A DNA stretch of 64,000 nucleotides from Ceriagrion tenellum (lineage: Eukaryota; Arthropoda; Insecta; Odonata; Coenagrionidae): NCBI GenBank assembly GCA_963169105.1, contig OY720637.1, forward strand, positions 29,941,925-30,005,924. The letters are read 5' to 3'. A model generated the notes under the pieces. It was not told the DNA's origin. It did no database searches and worked only from the letters and a program-made list of their open reading frames with translations. Position numbers and translations under genes: made by a program. Of this stretch, positions 23,290 to 35,730 are shown piece by piece. How positions within the stretch are numbered: position 1 is the stretch's first letter; each line of letters opens with the position of its first letter.

Positions 23290-23875
23290 TTAAGGTAGTG
23301 CCGAGATAGTTCCCTAATCATAATATAGACCATATTCGATATATATGTTTTAATTTCACCAACTGTGAGATCCACGAATTAAAAATTGCATATTTAATGA
23401 TGATATAATATAGTTTTACATGACAGAAATTGTATGTAATCAAATGAAAATATAACAAAATATATAGAATAACAAAAGAATAAGTCTTTAACTTGACTCA
23501 TTTTTCTCACGCGGTACGTTTGAAACTCCATCAAAACGGAAAGTTTATTGTGATCCCGAAGAATTGACTGAAAGAAAGAAAAGAAAAATTTATTTAAAAA
23601 ATAGTTGAGAAAACACACAAACTACACACTGTTGATTTTTTGACGAGATCTAAGTGTAAGGAATGCCTAATGTTTAATATAAGGTCTCTCTGTAGTGCAT
23701 GCACGTACCATTTCGCATATAAAAGGGCTGGTGTATTTTTGGCAAATATCTCGGAAAGTAATGTGGTAAGGGGTTGAATTTTTCGTGTCAATGGAAGGGC
23801 GATATATTTTTCTTTAAAACGAGACCAAATTCGTTGAATTCTAGGTAAAATGATATTTCGCTCGAACTACCTTAA
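23290..23875 (+). mobile_element. piggyBac-like MITE, complete copy
   Basis: TTAA at 23290-23293 and 23872-23875; ends GGTAGTGCCGAGATAG and CGCTCGAACTACC. Full-length relative of the 5077 copy. Confidence 0.85.
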
Positions 23876-24481
23876 TATGTTCTCTCAAACATGAAAATTT
23901 CTTCTCAAGGCTTCCATTCTCAGTCGTTTATCGAAAGCTTCCCTTGTTGGTGATTCATGCTTCCCATTTTTTTACCTCCCTACCTGAATTACGTGTTCAG
24001 CAGTTATCATTCTACTAATGGAATGTCTGAATTGCAAAATTTTAGCCTGAATGTGTATCTTGGTTTCTCAGATTTTCTGCTTAAACTCTGTTTAGAAGAA
24101 GTGTTTATTTCATTGGCGTACGACGCAGTACCTTTCGTGGAAAATGTGTATGAGTCACCAAGGCTGTGTGATGCTCCACGTCATTTTAAGCTTTCGAGCG
24201 TCGTGACTCAAGTGAGTTGCTATCTAACTTTATAGTCATTTTCTGTAATCTACATCAATCGAAATGGGCGGTTTCGTGGTCGACTTCTTGATCAATAAGT
24301 TATGCTTTATTCTGGAAGCTTGTGGCAAAAATGCGTAGGTATTCACGCATTTACCAGTTCACATAATACTAGTTTATATCTCAGCTCGTCGAGGCACAGT
24401 GTAGTAGCTACTCGGCGGATAAAGAGGTGAAAATTATCCTTTTACTTTTTAATGGTGGCAAATCGAACTGCCGACAACGAA
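23876..24481. other. No recognised gene
   Basis: A 92-codon frame at 23957-24235 is open but unrecognised; no supporting context. Confidence 0.4.
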
Positions 24482-24725
24482 TACATCTACATACTACCCT
24501 GCGAGCCGCCGCATGGGCGTGTAGCAAGGAGTGCTAGGACACCAGCCGTGTAAAGATGTAAGGGATATGGTTTTGGGAGGAGAAATGGTGACGTGTATTA
24601 TGGGAGTGTACTTAGTGGAGCTCAGTTGTTATTGTGAATGCTTATTGTGCGCGGAAAGAACGAACTTTTGTACGTATCTGCTCGTCAATGTATCTCTCTT
24701 ATCAGTATAATGGTGTGGCGTTGAA
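24482..24725 (-). mobile_element. CR1/Jockey-type LINE 3' end
   Basis: Reverse complement of the 7653 copy, starting with CTACATACTACCCTGCGAGC and running back to the IREIHC-equivalent codons. Confidence 0.7.
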
Positions 24726-27279
24726 TGGGAGGTCAACGAAATAAATTCCACGTAAAAAATTTCTTACTCGCGTACAACTTGATAATCAATATCCCAGTAT
24801 GGTAACCCATGCTCCAGCCTCCTCTTTGATTTAGCTCTATGAACTGGGCGCACTCTTTTAATCTATTTTCCCCTCTCCGGTACTGGTACTCAAATTGAGT
24901 AGCCTTTCCTATCGGCGGTGGATGCAAAGCCCGCCCTAAATTACGCTCCACTCTCGCGGTTCGGCTTATTAATTTTTTTACCCAGGAATCCGAGTGAATC
25001 ACGTGCATAAAAATATCAGGGCCCTCATTATTCCGTGGGAATATTTATAGGCCCGCTCGACCACCCGCCGTATTGAATATTTCCTTATGCCGATGGGCGC
25101 TTCATGAACGGGGTAAACCTGAAAATAATCGTGGACCCCCTCCCCCTTCCACCCACGTGTCGAGATATTCTCTACGCCAGCTCATTTGCATATTGAAAGG
25201 CTCCTGCCGTTATGCATGGTGTGAGGAAAAGCAGATGATATAATACCCCAATAGTCGAGTCACCCAGCCCATAGAATTATTATTTTTTTTGGCATTGTGT
25301 GCGCGTGCTTAACCGTCCCTTTCTTTCCAACTTTCATCGTAGACGCAGATCAGAAATCATTTTTACTTGCCTTTGTTAGCAGAGGAATACTGTCCGCGTT
25401 AATAATTTCTTACCAATTTCCCTATCCTTTCATACATCTTTCGCTTCCATTCTCTCCCTTCCCGAATAGCAGTCTTCCTTAATCACTTCCCGAAAGTGTG
25501 TAAACGTGTTCTCTTAGTTTCGGGTGAGAAAGTTTCCTTGAGGACTAATCGCGAATCTTAACGTTTAATGGCACCTTGGTCCTGGCTTCCTTTTTTTCAT
25601 GATAGTGGCATTGTTTCAGAGCCGAGTGAAACTTCGACGTTGGGTGGAACCTCTCAGGAATCTCCGTGGGAGTTAGCGCTCTTCGCCCCCAAAGAAATCT
25701 ATCAATGTATCTTATCTACTCCGTATAATAGTGTCGACAATTCTGCTCCTCGTCTTGGGTAATGGTGATCATCTAGACCATTTTCGAATGTGGAAGGATG
25801 ACAGTTTTTTTCTTTTAAGATTTAATTTTTTAATTATTTCCTTCGCTTTTACGACCCTTTTCGGCACGAGAGACTCGTCAAGCTGCCCCTGTGAAAGCTT
25901 CGGGCGGCTTATGTGTCGAATACGCAAAAGAAAGAAGGAAATACATTTTTGGGGAAACCATTCGCCTTTTTTCTTAGTTATGCATGAAATTTTAGTGGAA
26001 AAATAGGGTTATGTTCATATATATGAATGAAATTTATATGGTTTCATTAGCTTCAGAAAATGTATTCACGTGAGAGAACCGTTGACATCAGATACACGTT
26101 CTAATGTGTGTAAGCCTCAAATTTGGGAAGCTGAAAGCAGTAGTTTTTTTTAGAGAGAGCACCATGCGCTTGTCACTGAGTCATCCACCTAGTCTGTATC
26201 GCTGCTTGGGGTCAAATGGAAATACGGCTGTACTATCTTCCTTAAATCATAAAAGGTCTTTTGTGAGCAAGACGTTGAACAAGTGATGAACCAATGATAT
26301 CATGAGATCAAACTCACCAATTACTTACAACTTTACCTTTTACTTACAAATGACCCGTAATAATTTTGGTGATGGAATACTCAAAAACTTCAATGGATGA
26401 ATGAATTGTCGCTTTCAAAATTGTCGCAAATATGTCAGCATTTTCTTGTGTGGTTTCAGCGAGTATAGCGTTCATTCTTATTGCATATAATTTAATTTTT
26501 CAGCAATCTGTGAAATTCTAATCGCAGCGCCTTCAGTTGCGGCAGAAAATTCTGCGTACCATTGAAAACTCCGTCTCAGTAGTCTCCGAAGGTGAAGAGC
26601 CACATTACAGAAATGACCTCCTTTGTTTCCTCCAGCCCCCTTGTTTGCCTTTCTGTGAAACTACGCCTTCTATTAAGAGAATCCACATCATTGTATAACC
26701 AACCATTCAGGTACTTGTTTGTGGCGCGCCGTTTTCTCAAGAGCAAAGACTGGATAATGAGGTGTTCTTGGGAGGTCGCGCGTCTGACGTCAAATGAGGG
26801 GATTGTTGACCTCGCGGCTCCTTTCAAGTACTTGGAACCGCGTAAGACGCCAGGCGGGCAGGCGGTCAGGTTCAATGTGGGCTTGTTGCTTCATTGAAAG
26901 CGAAGACTTCTTCCCTTCGAAGTCTTCATACTTTTTCCAGACCCCGCCCCCTTCTCACCGTTCAAGGATCTAACGTGGCCATTCCCACAGACAAACACAT
27001 TTTCACACCCCTCCACTCCAGTTTTGTGTTTTATAACCCAAACCCGCCCACTTTTTCCCTCCACTTCTCCCTCACATAAACACCTTTCGCCCGTTTCTAC
27101 GGCGCGGCTGAGTTCCGCCCGGCCTCCCACCCCCGCCATCCTCACCCACTGCGAGCCGAGAGCCGGATGTCGTTAAGATCTCTACACCGCCGTGACGATC
27201 TTCCCGCCGAATCGTTTCACAGCGTTCGGCTGAACGTATTTTCCTTTTATCCGTGCCCGTGTGAGAGAAGAGACGTAAA
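24726..27279. other. No recognised gene
   Basis: Only short frames. The pair of overlapping about 100-codon frames at 26576-26897 on opposite strands has no family resemblance and is probably chance. Confidence 0.4.
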
Positions 27280-27440
27280 GAAATGACTGGTGAAGGCTCT
27301 GATATGGAACGTTGTGTTGTAGGGATCGGAAACTCGGTCGTTGCGAAGGGAGGATGCACGTATCTGGTTAGTGCTCTGGAGAAGAATGAGTTTAGTGGTG
27401 AGGAAATCTTTCTTTTGAGGCGAATCTGTCCTCTGACAGG
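27280..27440 (+). mobile_element. RTE-like LINE scrap
   Basis: The bases of GATATGGAACGTTGTGTTGT and the following GAAACTCGGTCGTTGCGAAG parallel the LYGSETWSLRRED codons of the group, with many frame breaks. Confidence 0.55.
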
Positions 27441-27609
27441 TTTCAGTTGAACTGCTCCCTCCATGCTCGTCTATCCTGTGCTGCCTCCCTCAGCTCTTCT
27501 TAACTCCCTCCATTCATATTATCTGTCAACATGTTATTTCTTTGTCTTCCTCTCCCTATCTTTCCCTCGATCTTCAGGATCAGGTCAAGTGTTGAATTTT
27601 CCTGACTAA

Positions 27610-27870
27610 AGATGGGTTTTAAAAAGGAAGGCATTGATGAGGGGAGGTCTGAGAAGAGGCGTATTGAAAACACTGGTGAAAACTCTCACATGGAGCGTGA
27701 TGCTGTACGGGTCGGAAACTTGGTTATTGCGAAGGGAAGATGTGCGTTGACTGGACAGAGGAGTTCCGAGTTGTGTGTGTGGCGAAGAATGGAGTGGGCG
27801 AGCTGGGCGGCAAGGAGGGCGAACGGGGAAGGATTGGACGACTGGAAGATGATAAACGTTGGAGGATAAA
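27610..27870 (+). mobile_element. RTE-like LINE scrap, second copy
   Basis: Repeats the pattern of the preceding copy: CATGGAGCGTGATGCTGTAC then GGAAACTTGGTTATTGCGAA, ending in VWRRMEWASWAARRANGEG-like codons. Confidence 0.65.
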
Positions 27871-28736
27871 TAAAAATGCTGTCACAATATTCCGCAAAAT
27901 ACGTAAAAAAATTCGATGCTTCTTACACTGAACTCTGCAAGCCACCGGTTGAGTTCGAGCTATGACTTTTTATAATCTTGTGACTGGGTCAACGCTGAGT
28001 TTATGTTGTGATTTGTAAAAATGGTTAATGAGAAGAAGATACAAATTTTGAGGGTACGGGTATTACCTTCACGGTGTCATCCGTAAGTGCTCATGAGTGC
28101 GAAATTCCATAGAGGAAAAAATCTTTCGCCATGATTGGAATCAATATTATTTTTCTTGGTCGAGGCGAATGATTAATCCTCTGTGAAGAACGTAGAAATT
28201 CCTCTAGAAGAAGGTACTATTGAAAAAGTGGCTATGGGATTTAAATCGATCTAAATCATTCAGTCATCATCAATCATTTTTCAACTTAGTTCTGTGGATT
28301 CCCTTCGGAAATTGAGAATCAAGTGTCTACAGTTTCTAGACTTTGATTTGATAAATTTGTCTTATTTCGACTGTTTGTGGCGCGAAGCGTACTTCGACTT
28401 ATTGGTGCCCGCGTAATTAGAGTGGTATCACGAAAGGAAATCGGTGGGCGCCTCCCCATCCGGCTTGATAAGTCTTTATTTTCGGTTCGCATTAAATGGT
28501 ACGAGGCGTTAACCTTTAGCTGTATTATTAGATTTCAGATTGCTGGAAATAAGAGTTTCAGGTCTTCTTTTTCTTCGCTCGAAGTTAGCAGTCTTGAATG
28601 GCTTCGTATTGAATTTCTTTATAAAGGAAACCATGATATTCGTTTTATTTTATTTGTTGCCAACAACCCTTATGGTACTTAGTGACATTCTTCTCTAAAC
28701 ATAATTGAGACTTCATTTGAATTAATTCGTATAATT
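27871..28736. other. No recognised gene
   Basis: A 101-codon frame at 28377-28682 is unrecognised and in an ordinary AT-rich context. Confidence 0.4.
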
Positions 28737-28926
28737 CAGCTGCTGTTAGACGGGGTTAAGTTCTTGCCTGCGAAGCCGAGGGTTGTGGGTTCGAATCCCG
28801 TGGTATTATTATCACCACCCAGGGCATGGGTGTTTCTGCTCGTCTGTTCTTGTTAAATACCCGACTTAAATTGGCCAAATGCGCTGTATTCGGGGTGGTG
28901 AAGATAATATAAAAAATAAAATAAAA
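28737..28926 (+). mobile_element. tRNA-derived SINE
   Basis: A tRNA-like head with a good B box (GGGTTCGAATCCC at 28787-28799) is followed by a CACCCAGGGCATGGGTGT body and an A-rich tail (AAAATAAAATAAAA). A different family from the one at 6361. Confidence 0.75.
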
Positions 28927-29305
28927 CAACGCCAGATGGTTTTTAAAAAATTATACCCGTGCATGGGGAGACAGAAAGAATCATTTAGATTGGGAATGGC
29001 ATACGGCTTGATTAGCATTGGATGATAAGATGAAAGGATCGATGTTCTCTGGTGGGGAATTTTGAAGGGAAGATAGGCGAAAAATATAGGAAAATATAGG
29101 TGAGAGATGATCTGGGAGTAGGGATATGGAGCATTGAGTGAGCCCTGGTGGATCGGGAAGGAATTCCGAAATCTATGAAGGAAATGAGGTCAGGGTAGTC
29201 GATGATTGAGTTTATAGTGTTATGCATGAGCTGAAGATCAGTTTTATGAAAGTTATTAATATTAGTGACGGAGAAAGAGGGCAAGGCAGCGTCAGAGGTC
29301 ACATC

Positions 29306-29370
29306 TACGCCTACTTACTACCCTGCAAGCCACCGCAATGGTGTTTGGCAGGGAGTGACTTATCACCAGC
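29306..29370 (-). mobile_element. CR1/Jockey-type LINE 3' tail fragment
   Basis: Starts CTACGCCTACTTACTACCCT and continues with the GCAAGCCACCGCAATGG tail in reverse. Confidence 0.6.
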
Positions 29371-30269
29371 GTAACTACAGTGAAGAAATTAATTGTAACT
29401 AACATGCACTACGCTATGGGTAATCTACATATGCTACGGAAACTACTAAAATGATCTATAACATAAATTTGAGTTCGTGACACAAGACTCACGCAGGGAA
29501 TATGAAAAACATGGTATTAACACTACTCAGCAGATTTTGATTCATGAATCAGCTGGCGTATAAATAAATCAGCCACACTATCTGTCAACTGACCTATTTC
29601 AAAGTCTCTACACAGCCATAATTGTCTCTTATCGATCGCGCGATAAACGACATTTTAAACCTTTCTGTTCTACGATATATTTTCCTTATTTTATTCGCTG
29701 AGGTGAGGCTTTAAGCAATATATAATGGTCTGGGTAAAGGAGACTCCGAGATTATTTTTTGTATCGTGTGGCGGAATTCTGCCGTGTGTATATAGTTCCC
29801 TCTGGTTTTAAAAATAATTTTTCGGTCATTGGTGAATAAATACCGTAGAGTGAAAGTTAATCCTGAACTTTATTTTCAATGCGAGCTAGCGATTCAAGAA
29901 ACGGAATTGATTTTATTAGACCCATTTGTTGCAAATATTTCTCTGGCAAGGTGGGGGAAGTGATTAGCAGAAAGTGGACGTTGTGATAAGAATTCGATGA
30001 TAAGGGCTGTGTTGGTAAATAACTTGTTTACCGATTGTGACAACTGATAGTTGAATCGAGAGAGGTCATAAAATGTAAGAAATCAAATATTGAACGTTGA
30101 ATGCGGATGATTGGGCAGTTTTTATTTTAGAATTGAGAACGCTAGACTGATAGCTCCGGGAAAGGATTACTGTGAAGAGTAGAGATGATGAATTGCCGTG
30201 TTTTGGAATTCTCTTTAAGTCAAAGAATTGGGTGAAAATGTATAAATATATATACATACCAATCACGCC
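29371..30269. other. No recognised gene
   Basis: AT-rich; short frames only. Confidence 0.5.
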
Positions 30270-30790
30270 GTTCCCTTACGGGGTAGGCACAGTCACAAAG
30301 TTTCACTCATAAATACATATTTGTACACCTAACTCTGCTTCAATAATTTCCTCCATACTGACCTATTCTTGCAAACCTCTTTTGATTCATTTACCCCCAT
30401 ACACTGCTTCATACACGCCCTCTTGTTATTAAGACTCCTAATATTCCTCCTCCTAAGAATTTCCTCAACCACATTCAGCCACAACTTCCTCGGCCCACCT
30501 CTACCTCTCGCACCATTCATTTCACTCTTATATATCTGTTTCGTTATTCAACTCTCGTCCATTCTCTCAACATGGCCAAACCAACGAAGCACCCTCCTTT
30601 CATATAGGTCCATTACTGGAGCATCTAACCCACATTCATTTATTACCCACTCATTCCAGACCCTATCCATCCTACTTTTGCCGCTAACACTCCTCAGATA
30701 ACTCATACCCGCGGCGTTAGTCTTCTCTTATGTCCATCCTGACACTCCCATGTTTCACTTCCATACAACAAAGTGGGGAGAAGTACACTG
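30270..30790 (-). mobile_element. LINE C-terminal fragment, 'RGRPRKLWLNVVEEILRR' group
   Basis: The minus strand encodes ARGRGGPRKLWLNVVEEIL then RRRNIRSLNNKRACMKQC and CKNRSVWRKLLKQ. A second copy, about 85-90% alike, is at 33960-34310. Confidence 0.8.
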
Positions 30791-32883
30791 ATATTTGTAA
30801 AATGTAGAAATATCACCGCTTAATTACCAGTTGCGTGGGATTAATGTGGAATGGCAGCCGTTTGGTATTATAGAGGCGTACTAGTGTGGAATTTTTCGTA
30901 AATTTAACAACTAATTCATGCTAAGTGCTCGATTGAGTCCGAAATTGGCATGGCATTAGCTCTAACCAATCTTGAGCGCCTTGTTGTTGTTGTCTAATCT
31001 TTCACGCTCGTTCCTTGTCACTTGTTAAAAGTTGGCATACTTTATGGGAATAAATATTAGCTTGACTGAGTTGACGTGGGAGGTAGTTTTATCGCAGCCA
31101 AAGTTATTAATGTTATTTACACACAAATTTTTTCATCAGTTATCGTTCCGGCTTATCTTGTTTTATTGTTAAATGTTCATCAAATCTGATGCCAGTTATT
31201 CTTGATGAAACAGGCAGGTTGTGATAAGTAGGATATAATTGTCCAGCGTAAAAATGAATGGCCTGACATGATGAACCTGTTGTGGCTCAGTAGTCTAACA
31301 GTTGTTAACTTATTGTAAATTTAAATGTATATTGCCGCTGGTGCATAAAAAATAGAATGTGAGTGGTAAATTTTAATGAGATTAAACTCGATTTAATGTT
31401 AAGTAATCAAAAGGGGACTTATGTGAGTAAATGTGAATGCTACACCAGAGGAATGTACCTAGTGAAGAGAAAACGAAACCTATAGCAATGGAATGATTTT
31501 TAAGAAGGTAAATAAATTCTCTTTAGGGTGTGATGTCTTTTTCAATTACTGTTCGAACTGGCTTGACTAATCTACCCGAAGAAGTGATTATTTTGTCTGT
31601 CATGAATTGCTAATTCATAACGCTCTATCATTTGACTTTCCCTCATGGCAGGAATCGACTCCTGTCGCATCTACGATGCTTAGAGACTATCTAAATGTCT
31701 TCTCCCGTCTTTTCCTCTCGCATTGTTCAACAAGTGAATATATCATTGCCCGCCCTGTTTCTCAACTTAGCATAGTGGAGACCGGTTTAATTGCAAGAAG
31801 CTGGTCCCACGGTGGATTGGTATTCGTAATATTAGATTTTCCTTTTTCACCTCGTTAAAATGTACCGTCCACGATATATGTCATTAAAGTGATGAGAAGC
31901 ATCCTCGTGTGCACATCTGAATTACTCATTGGTAGCTTATTCCCGTCAATGAATCAACAATTGCTCAGAATTTACAGTTACCAAGGTTACATTATTTATT
32001 TTATTAGGGTAATCTACTGATTAAGGTAGATCTGAGTGGATGAGAGTAATTTAATGTGGAATTTTAACGGCGCTGTTTCCTATCTGCATTTCTTCATTCT
32101 TGATTATTTCCTAAATCCGCAAGTCGCGTTCGCGACCAGTGGAGATAATTATTTCGTAATTATTATCGAGCCGTGCGAGCTCATCGCTTTGTTTGTAATA
32201 TTACATCATAGTTTGAAAATACCTAGAATATTCTCTCTATTCCGTATTTTGTTTCCTAAAGAGGTGGTCCTCGAAAGTTCATCCTGCCCACGAAAGTCGT
32301 AAATGTCTTGAGTTGGATGAGTCTCGATGCACGCTCTTTGGAATTCACATCATGTACGTATATGGGCTCCAGACGAAAGAAACAGCTATGGGTTTTAGCG
32401 TGAAAAAAATTTTCTATTTTTGCACGCAATTCCTTCGTCCAATTCCTTCCATCGTCCTTTTCCCATTTCTCCCTTGAAGCGCGAGGGAGGATTTCCAGCG
32501 GAATCGTCGAATTTTAAAGGGGACGTCTCCATTATTCCGTGTCCTTCGTTCGCTTTAGCCCGTGCCGAGGTGCGAGAGCCTTCGTGCATTTCGGGGTGGC
32601 TTGTAAAATACTTCTAGCCTCTTCCTCTCCCGCTTGTCAGCTGAATGGTCGTCGATGTTTTGGTTGATAGAATGCCATGTCCGTCAAATTCCCCATCGGT
32701 GAGTCGTTCATGAACAGGAGAGCGATGTCACCTTTGACCTTTAGAGCTCGGGAAAACTAATAATGTGGAGCGACTTCAGATCGTCTCGTCGGTGGAGGTG
32801 TCTGGGTTCTTTTTCTTATTTGCATTCGCTCTGTGCGTCCGGCGAATTGTTTAATAAGCGAATATCTGTGAACTTGCACTTAT
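30791..32883. other. No recognised gene
   Basis: Short unsupported frames on both strands. I see no classifiable repeat. Confidence 0.5.
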
Positions 32884-33703
32884 GGTAGTGCGAGCGAGAT
32901 AGTTCCCTAATCATAATAGAGACCATTTTCGAATTATACTAATCGAGGACCCCAGAAGTCAAGGGGTCTAAGTAACAAAACCATTGTTTAGAGAAAACTT
33001 AAGTCAAAGTTGAAAATGTTTGGTACAACCCACTAAGTAGTTAAGAGGCATTACCCTAGATAGCAGCACCTGTCAAGATTATCACTTGGATCCCTTACCA
33101 CCTAAAAGATTAATATTTTCTCATCCCATTCCTGTACCTAACTTATTTTTTTCAAAAATGTCAATTAGACCCCTTGACTTCTGGGATCCACATTTAATTT
33201 CACCAGCTGTGAGACACAGGAATCAAATATTTAATTATCAATGGTGAAATATTATAGTTTTACATTACAGGAATTTTATGTAATAAAATGAAAATATCTA
33301 AATAAGTATTTAACTTGACACGTTTTTTCACGCGGTACGTTTGAGACTCCATCTAAATGGAAGGTTTATTGTGATCCCGAAGAATTTACTGCGGTGACAA
33401 TATGATTAATTTTCAAAAATTGTTGAGAAAAAACACAAACTACACGCTGTTGATTTTTGTAGATTTAAGTTTTTTACGAGATCTAAGTGTTAGAAATGCC
33501 TCATTTGTTAAAAAAATGTCTCTGGAGTGCATACACGTACCATTTCCCATGTAAAAGGACTGGCATTATTTGTCAAAAATCTCGGAAAGTAATGTGGTAA
33601 GGCGTTGAGATTTTGGTGTCAGTGGAAGGGTGATATATTTTTCTTTAAAATGAGACCAAATTCACTGATTTCTTGGTAAGAAGATATTTCGCTCAAACTA
33701 CCC
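32884..33703 (+). mobile_element. piggyBac-like MITE carrying an internal TIR insertion
   Basis: Left end GGTAGTGCGAGCGAGATAG; right end TTTCGCTCAAACTACC. The body matches the 5077 and 23290 copies but is split at about 32940-33190. TTAA flanks have decayed. Confidence 0.8.
32943..33190. mobile_element. TIR element inserted in the MITE
   Basis: Ends GACCCCAGAAGTCAAGGGGT (32948) and its inverse ACCCCTTGACTTCTGGGATC (about 33169-33188) form an inverted repeat of 24 bp with one mismatch. No coding capacity. Confidence 0.75.
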
Positions 33704-33959
33704 AGTGAGTGCAGTTGTATGGAGAGCGGTGCTTTCGTTTCCATACAGGATGATGGTAACGTGCTGGATGGAATTTTAATCTTAACTTATTTCCAAGTCA
33801 GGGACTACAACGTTTCCAAATATTTGCATTCACGTTTGCTTGGTCTGCTGTTACATCGACAACAATGCGAAAATGTGCGTAGTTCAGTTTTTCTGCCTTG
33901 AGACTATTTATAAATAAAATCCATTTCTCTCTCATAATTAAAATAAATACATACACATC

Positions 33960-34310
33960 ACGCCGTTCCCTTCCGGGGTAGGCACAGTCAAAATTTTTCA
34001 CTTATTTATTCATAATTGTACACCTAACTCTGCTTCAATAATTTCCTCCATACTGACCTATCCTTGCAAACCTCTTTTGCCTCATTTACCTCCATTCACT
34101 GCTTCATACACGCCCTCCTGTTTTTAAAACTCCTAATATTCCTCCTCCTAAGAATTTCCTCAACCACATTCAACCACAACTTTCTCGGCCTACCTCTCCC
34201 TCTCCCACCAGTTATTCTACTCTCATATATCTGTTTCGTTATTCGACTCTCATCCATTCTCTCAACATGGCAAAACCAACGAAACACACTCCTTTCATAC
34301 ACGTCCATTG
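33960..34310 (-). mobile_element. LINE C-terminal fragment, 'RGRPRKLWLNVVEEILRR' group, second copy
   Basis: The minus strand encodes MDVYERSVFRWFCHVERMDE, ITKQIYESRI, then GRGRGRPRKLWLNVVEEIL; it shares the CACGCCGTTCCCTT 3' end with 30270. Confidence 0.85.
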
Positions 34311-35544
34311 ATTGGCATTTTAATTTGCGTCTTCTGCATGAGTTTTACGCTGTTGATATTCAGATCTTTATTTGGTATCAGTATTCTTTGTGCTGATTGG
34401 TCGGTTTTTCGACGATATCTACCTGCTTACTGCCATTTAAAAAAGTAGTATAATGAGCTCGTAGCATGAAAGTTGTACGCATATGGTGTTCGTGATTCCT
34501 CGTTAACTCTTTCCTTTTTTCGATTCGATTCGATTTGATCCATTCCTATATAGTCTGCACATTTTTATTTCAAAGCGGTATTTTTGTGTTTTGCAGACGT
34601 TAATTACTCCTCAAGTATTTAGAGTAATAATTACTGATTCCGACGACCGGAAGTGCACTATTAACACCTTTTTCATTACGCTGTTTATTACCTGCGAGTA
34701 CCTATTATTGCGCGGACATGGTTATGAACTATAAATCCTCAGAACAGTCGAAACCTTTGTTATAAGCCTTTATAGCCCTGGAGCGATGTAAGATGAATAC
34801 ATAGTGTATTAATTTAACGTTCTGTTTGCAGTCCTAATTGGACTTTACAGTGGCTTACGATTTCATTGGCAGAGAAACGATGTTCATTATTATTTTTAAC
34901 GGTTTGCTTGGAAAACTCGTTGCGGGCTCGAATAAATTACATCACCCAATCAGTTCTTTTTATTCCAGCCTATTAATTGAAAAAATGGCATATTTATTGG
35001 GTACTTTTCTCTAAATATTATTATCACTTCTAAGAAGGCGTCAGCATTAACGCACTGGCAGCGTAATGGTGGGTTTTTATCCTAAATGGTTTAATTTGAG
35101 GTAAATACCACCTTAGGTTTGGTAGGGTAAATGTTGGTTATTTGGTGACTGTGCAAAGACTGTGTTTTCTATCACCCCTCGCGAAATTAACAATGGTTAT
35201 ATCTGCTCAGGTTTAGCCTTACTACGACATGAACGCAAGGTACATATCGATGGGAAAATTGGAAACTGTGTAACTGTTAGCAATTTCTTAAAGCAAGATT
35301 ATAAAATTAACCTGCGCCGCCAAATTACGAATTTTAACCAATTTTTTCTAGTGGATTAAATATTTCTAACGCCCCTTTTTCCACATATTTTAGTTGATTT
35401 TCGAGAGCCCTAATTTATTTCCACGTCGCGATTCTCGCTTCGTTGGACCGAAACGGACGAATTTCTCTCGTTTTTTAAGAATTCCTCGATCTCTGCCCGT
35501 CCTGTGAAATTAATTTCCGTCGTTTCCTCTGTCTCGAATCGCAG
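34311..35544. other. Probable PDZ-GEF intron sequence, no recognised feature
   Basis: AT-rich and featureless until the polypyrimidine tract at 35510-35544 ahead of the exon at 35545. Confidence 0.5.
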
Positions 35545-35730
35545 ATTGACTACGCCGAGGCCCAGCCGAGCGGATCCGCGGCAGTCGGGCCGGGTCATCC
35601 CGCCAACTCGTCTTCGAGCACCACGTCGTCGCAGACTCCCCTCTCCGGCATGAACCTTGACCGGGGAGTGGTGACGGAACACAGGAGAGGCCTCTCTGGC
35701 GGAGGGGATGCCTCGGACCACGAGAGACAG
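35545..35730 (+). CDS. Gef26: PDZ-GEF exon: Ser/Thr-rich linker after the first cNMP-like domain
   Basis: The acceptor is a pyrimidine-rich tract ending TCGCAG at 35544; the donor is CAG|GTCTGT at 35731, a weak variant of GTAAGT. The 62 codons are phase 0 at both ends. The peptide begins IDYAEAQPSG and then turns into a Ser/Thr-rich stretch. In family members the first cNMP-like domain ends with a conserved EPSEMIV(V/I)DY segment, so starting at IDY suggests the previous exon ends exactly there. The exon is distinctly GC-rich against its flanks. An antisense frame over the same bases is a by-product of that composition. Assignment rests on phase, position, composition and the IDY match, not on a conserved domain. 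Confidence 0.72.

Noticed and set aside
26576..26897. Overlapping frames of about 100 codons on both strands
   Set aside because: They mirror each other and match nothing recognisable; likely chance.
28787..28799. Possible functional tRNA gene
   Set aside because: The B box is good, but the acceptor and anticodon stems do not pair properly, and a SINE body with an A-rich tail follows.
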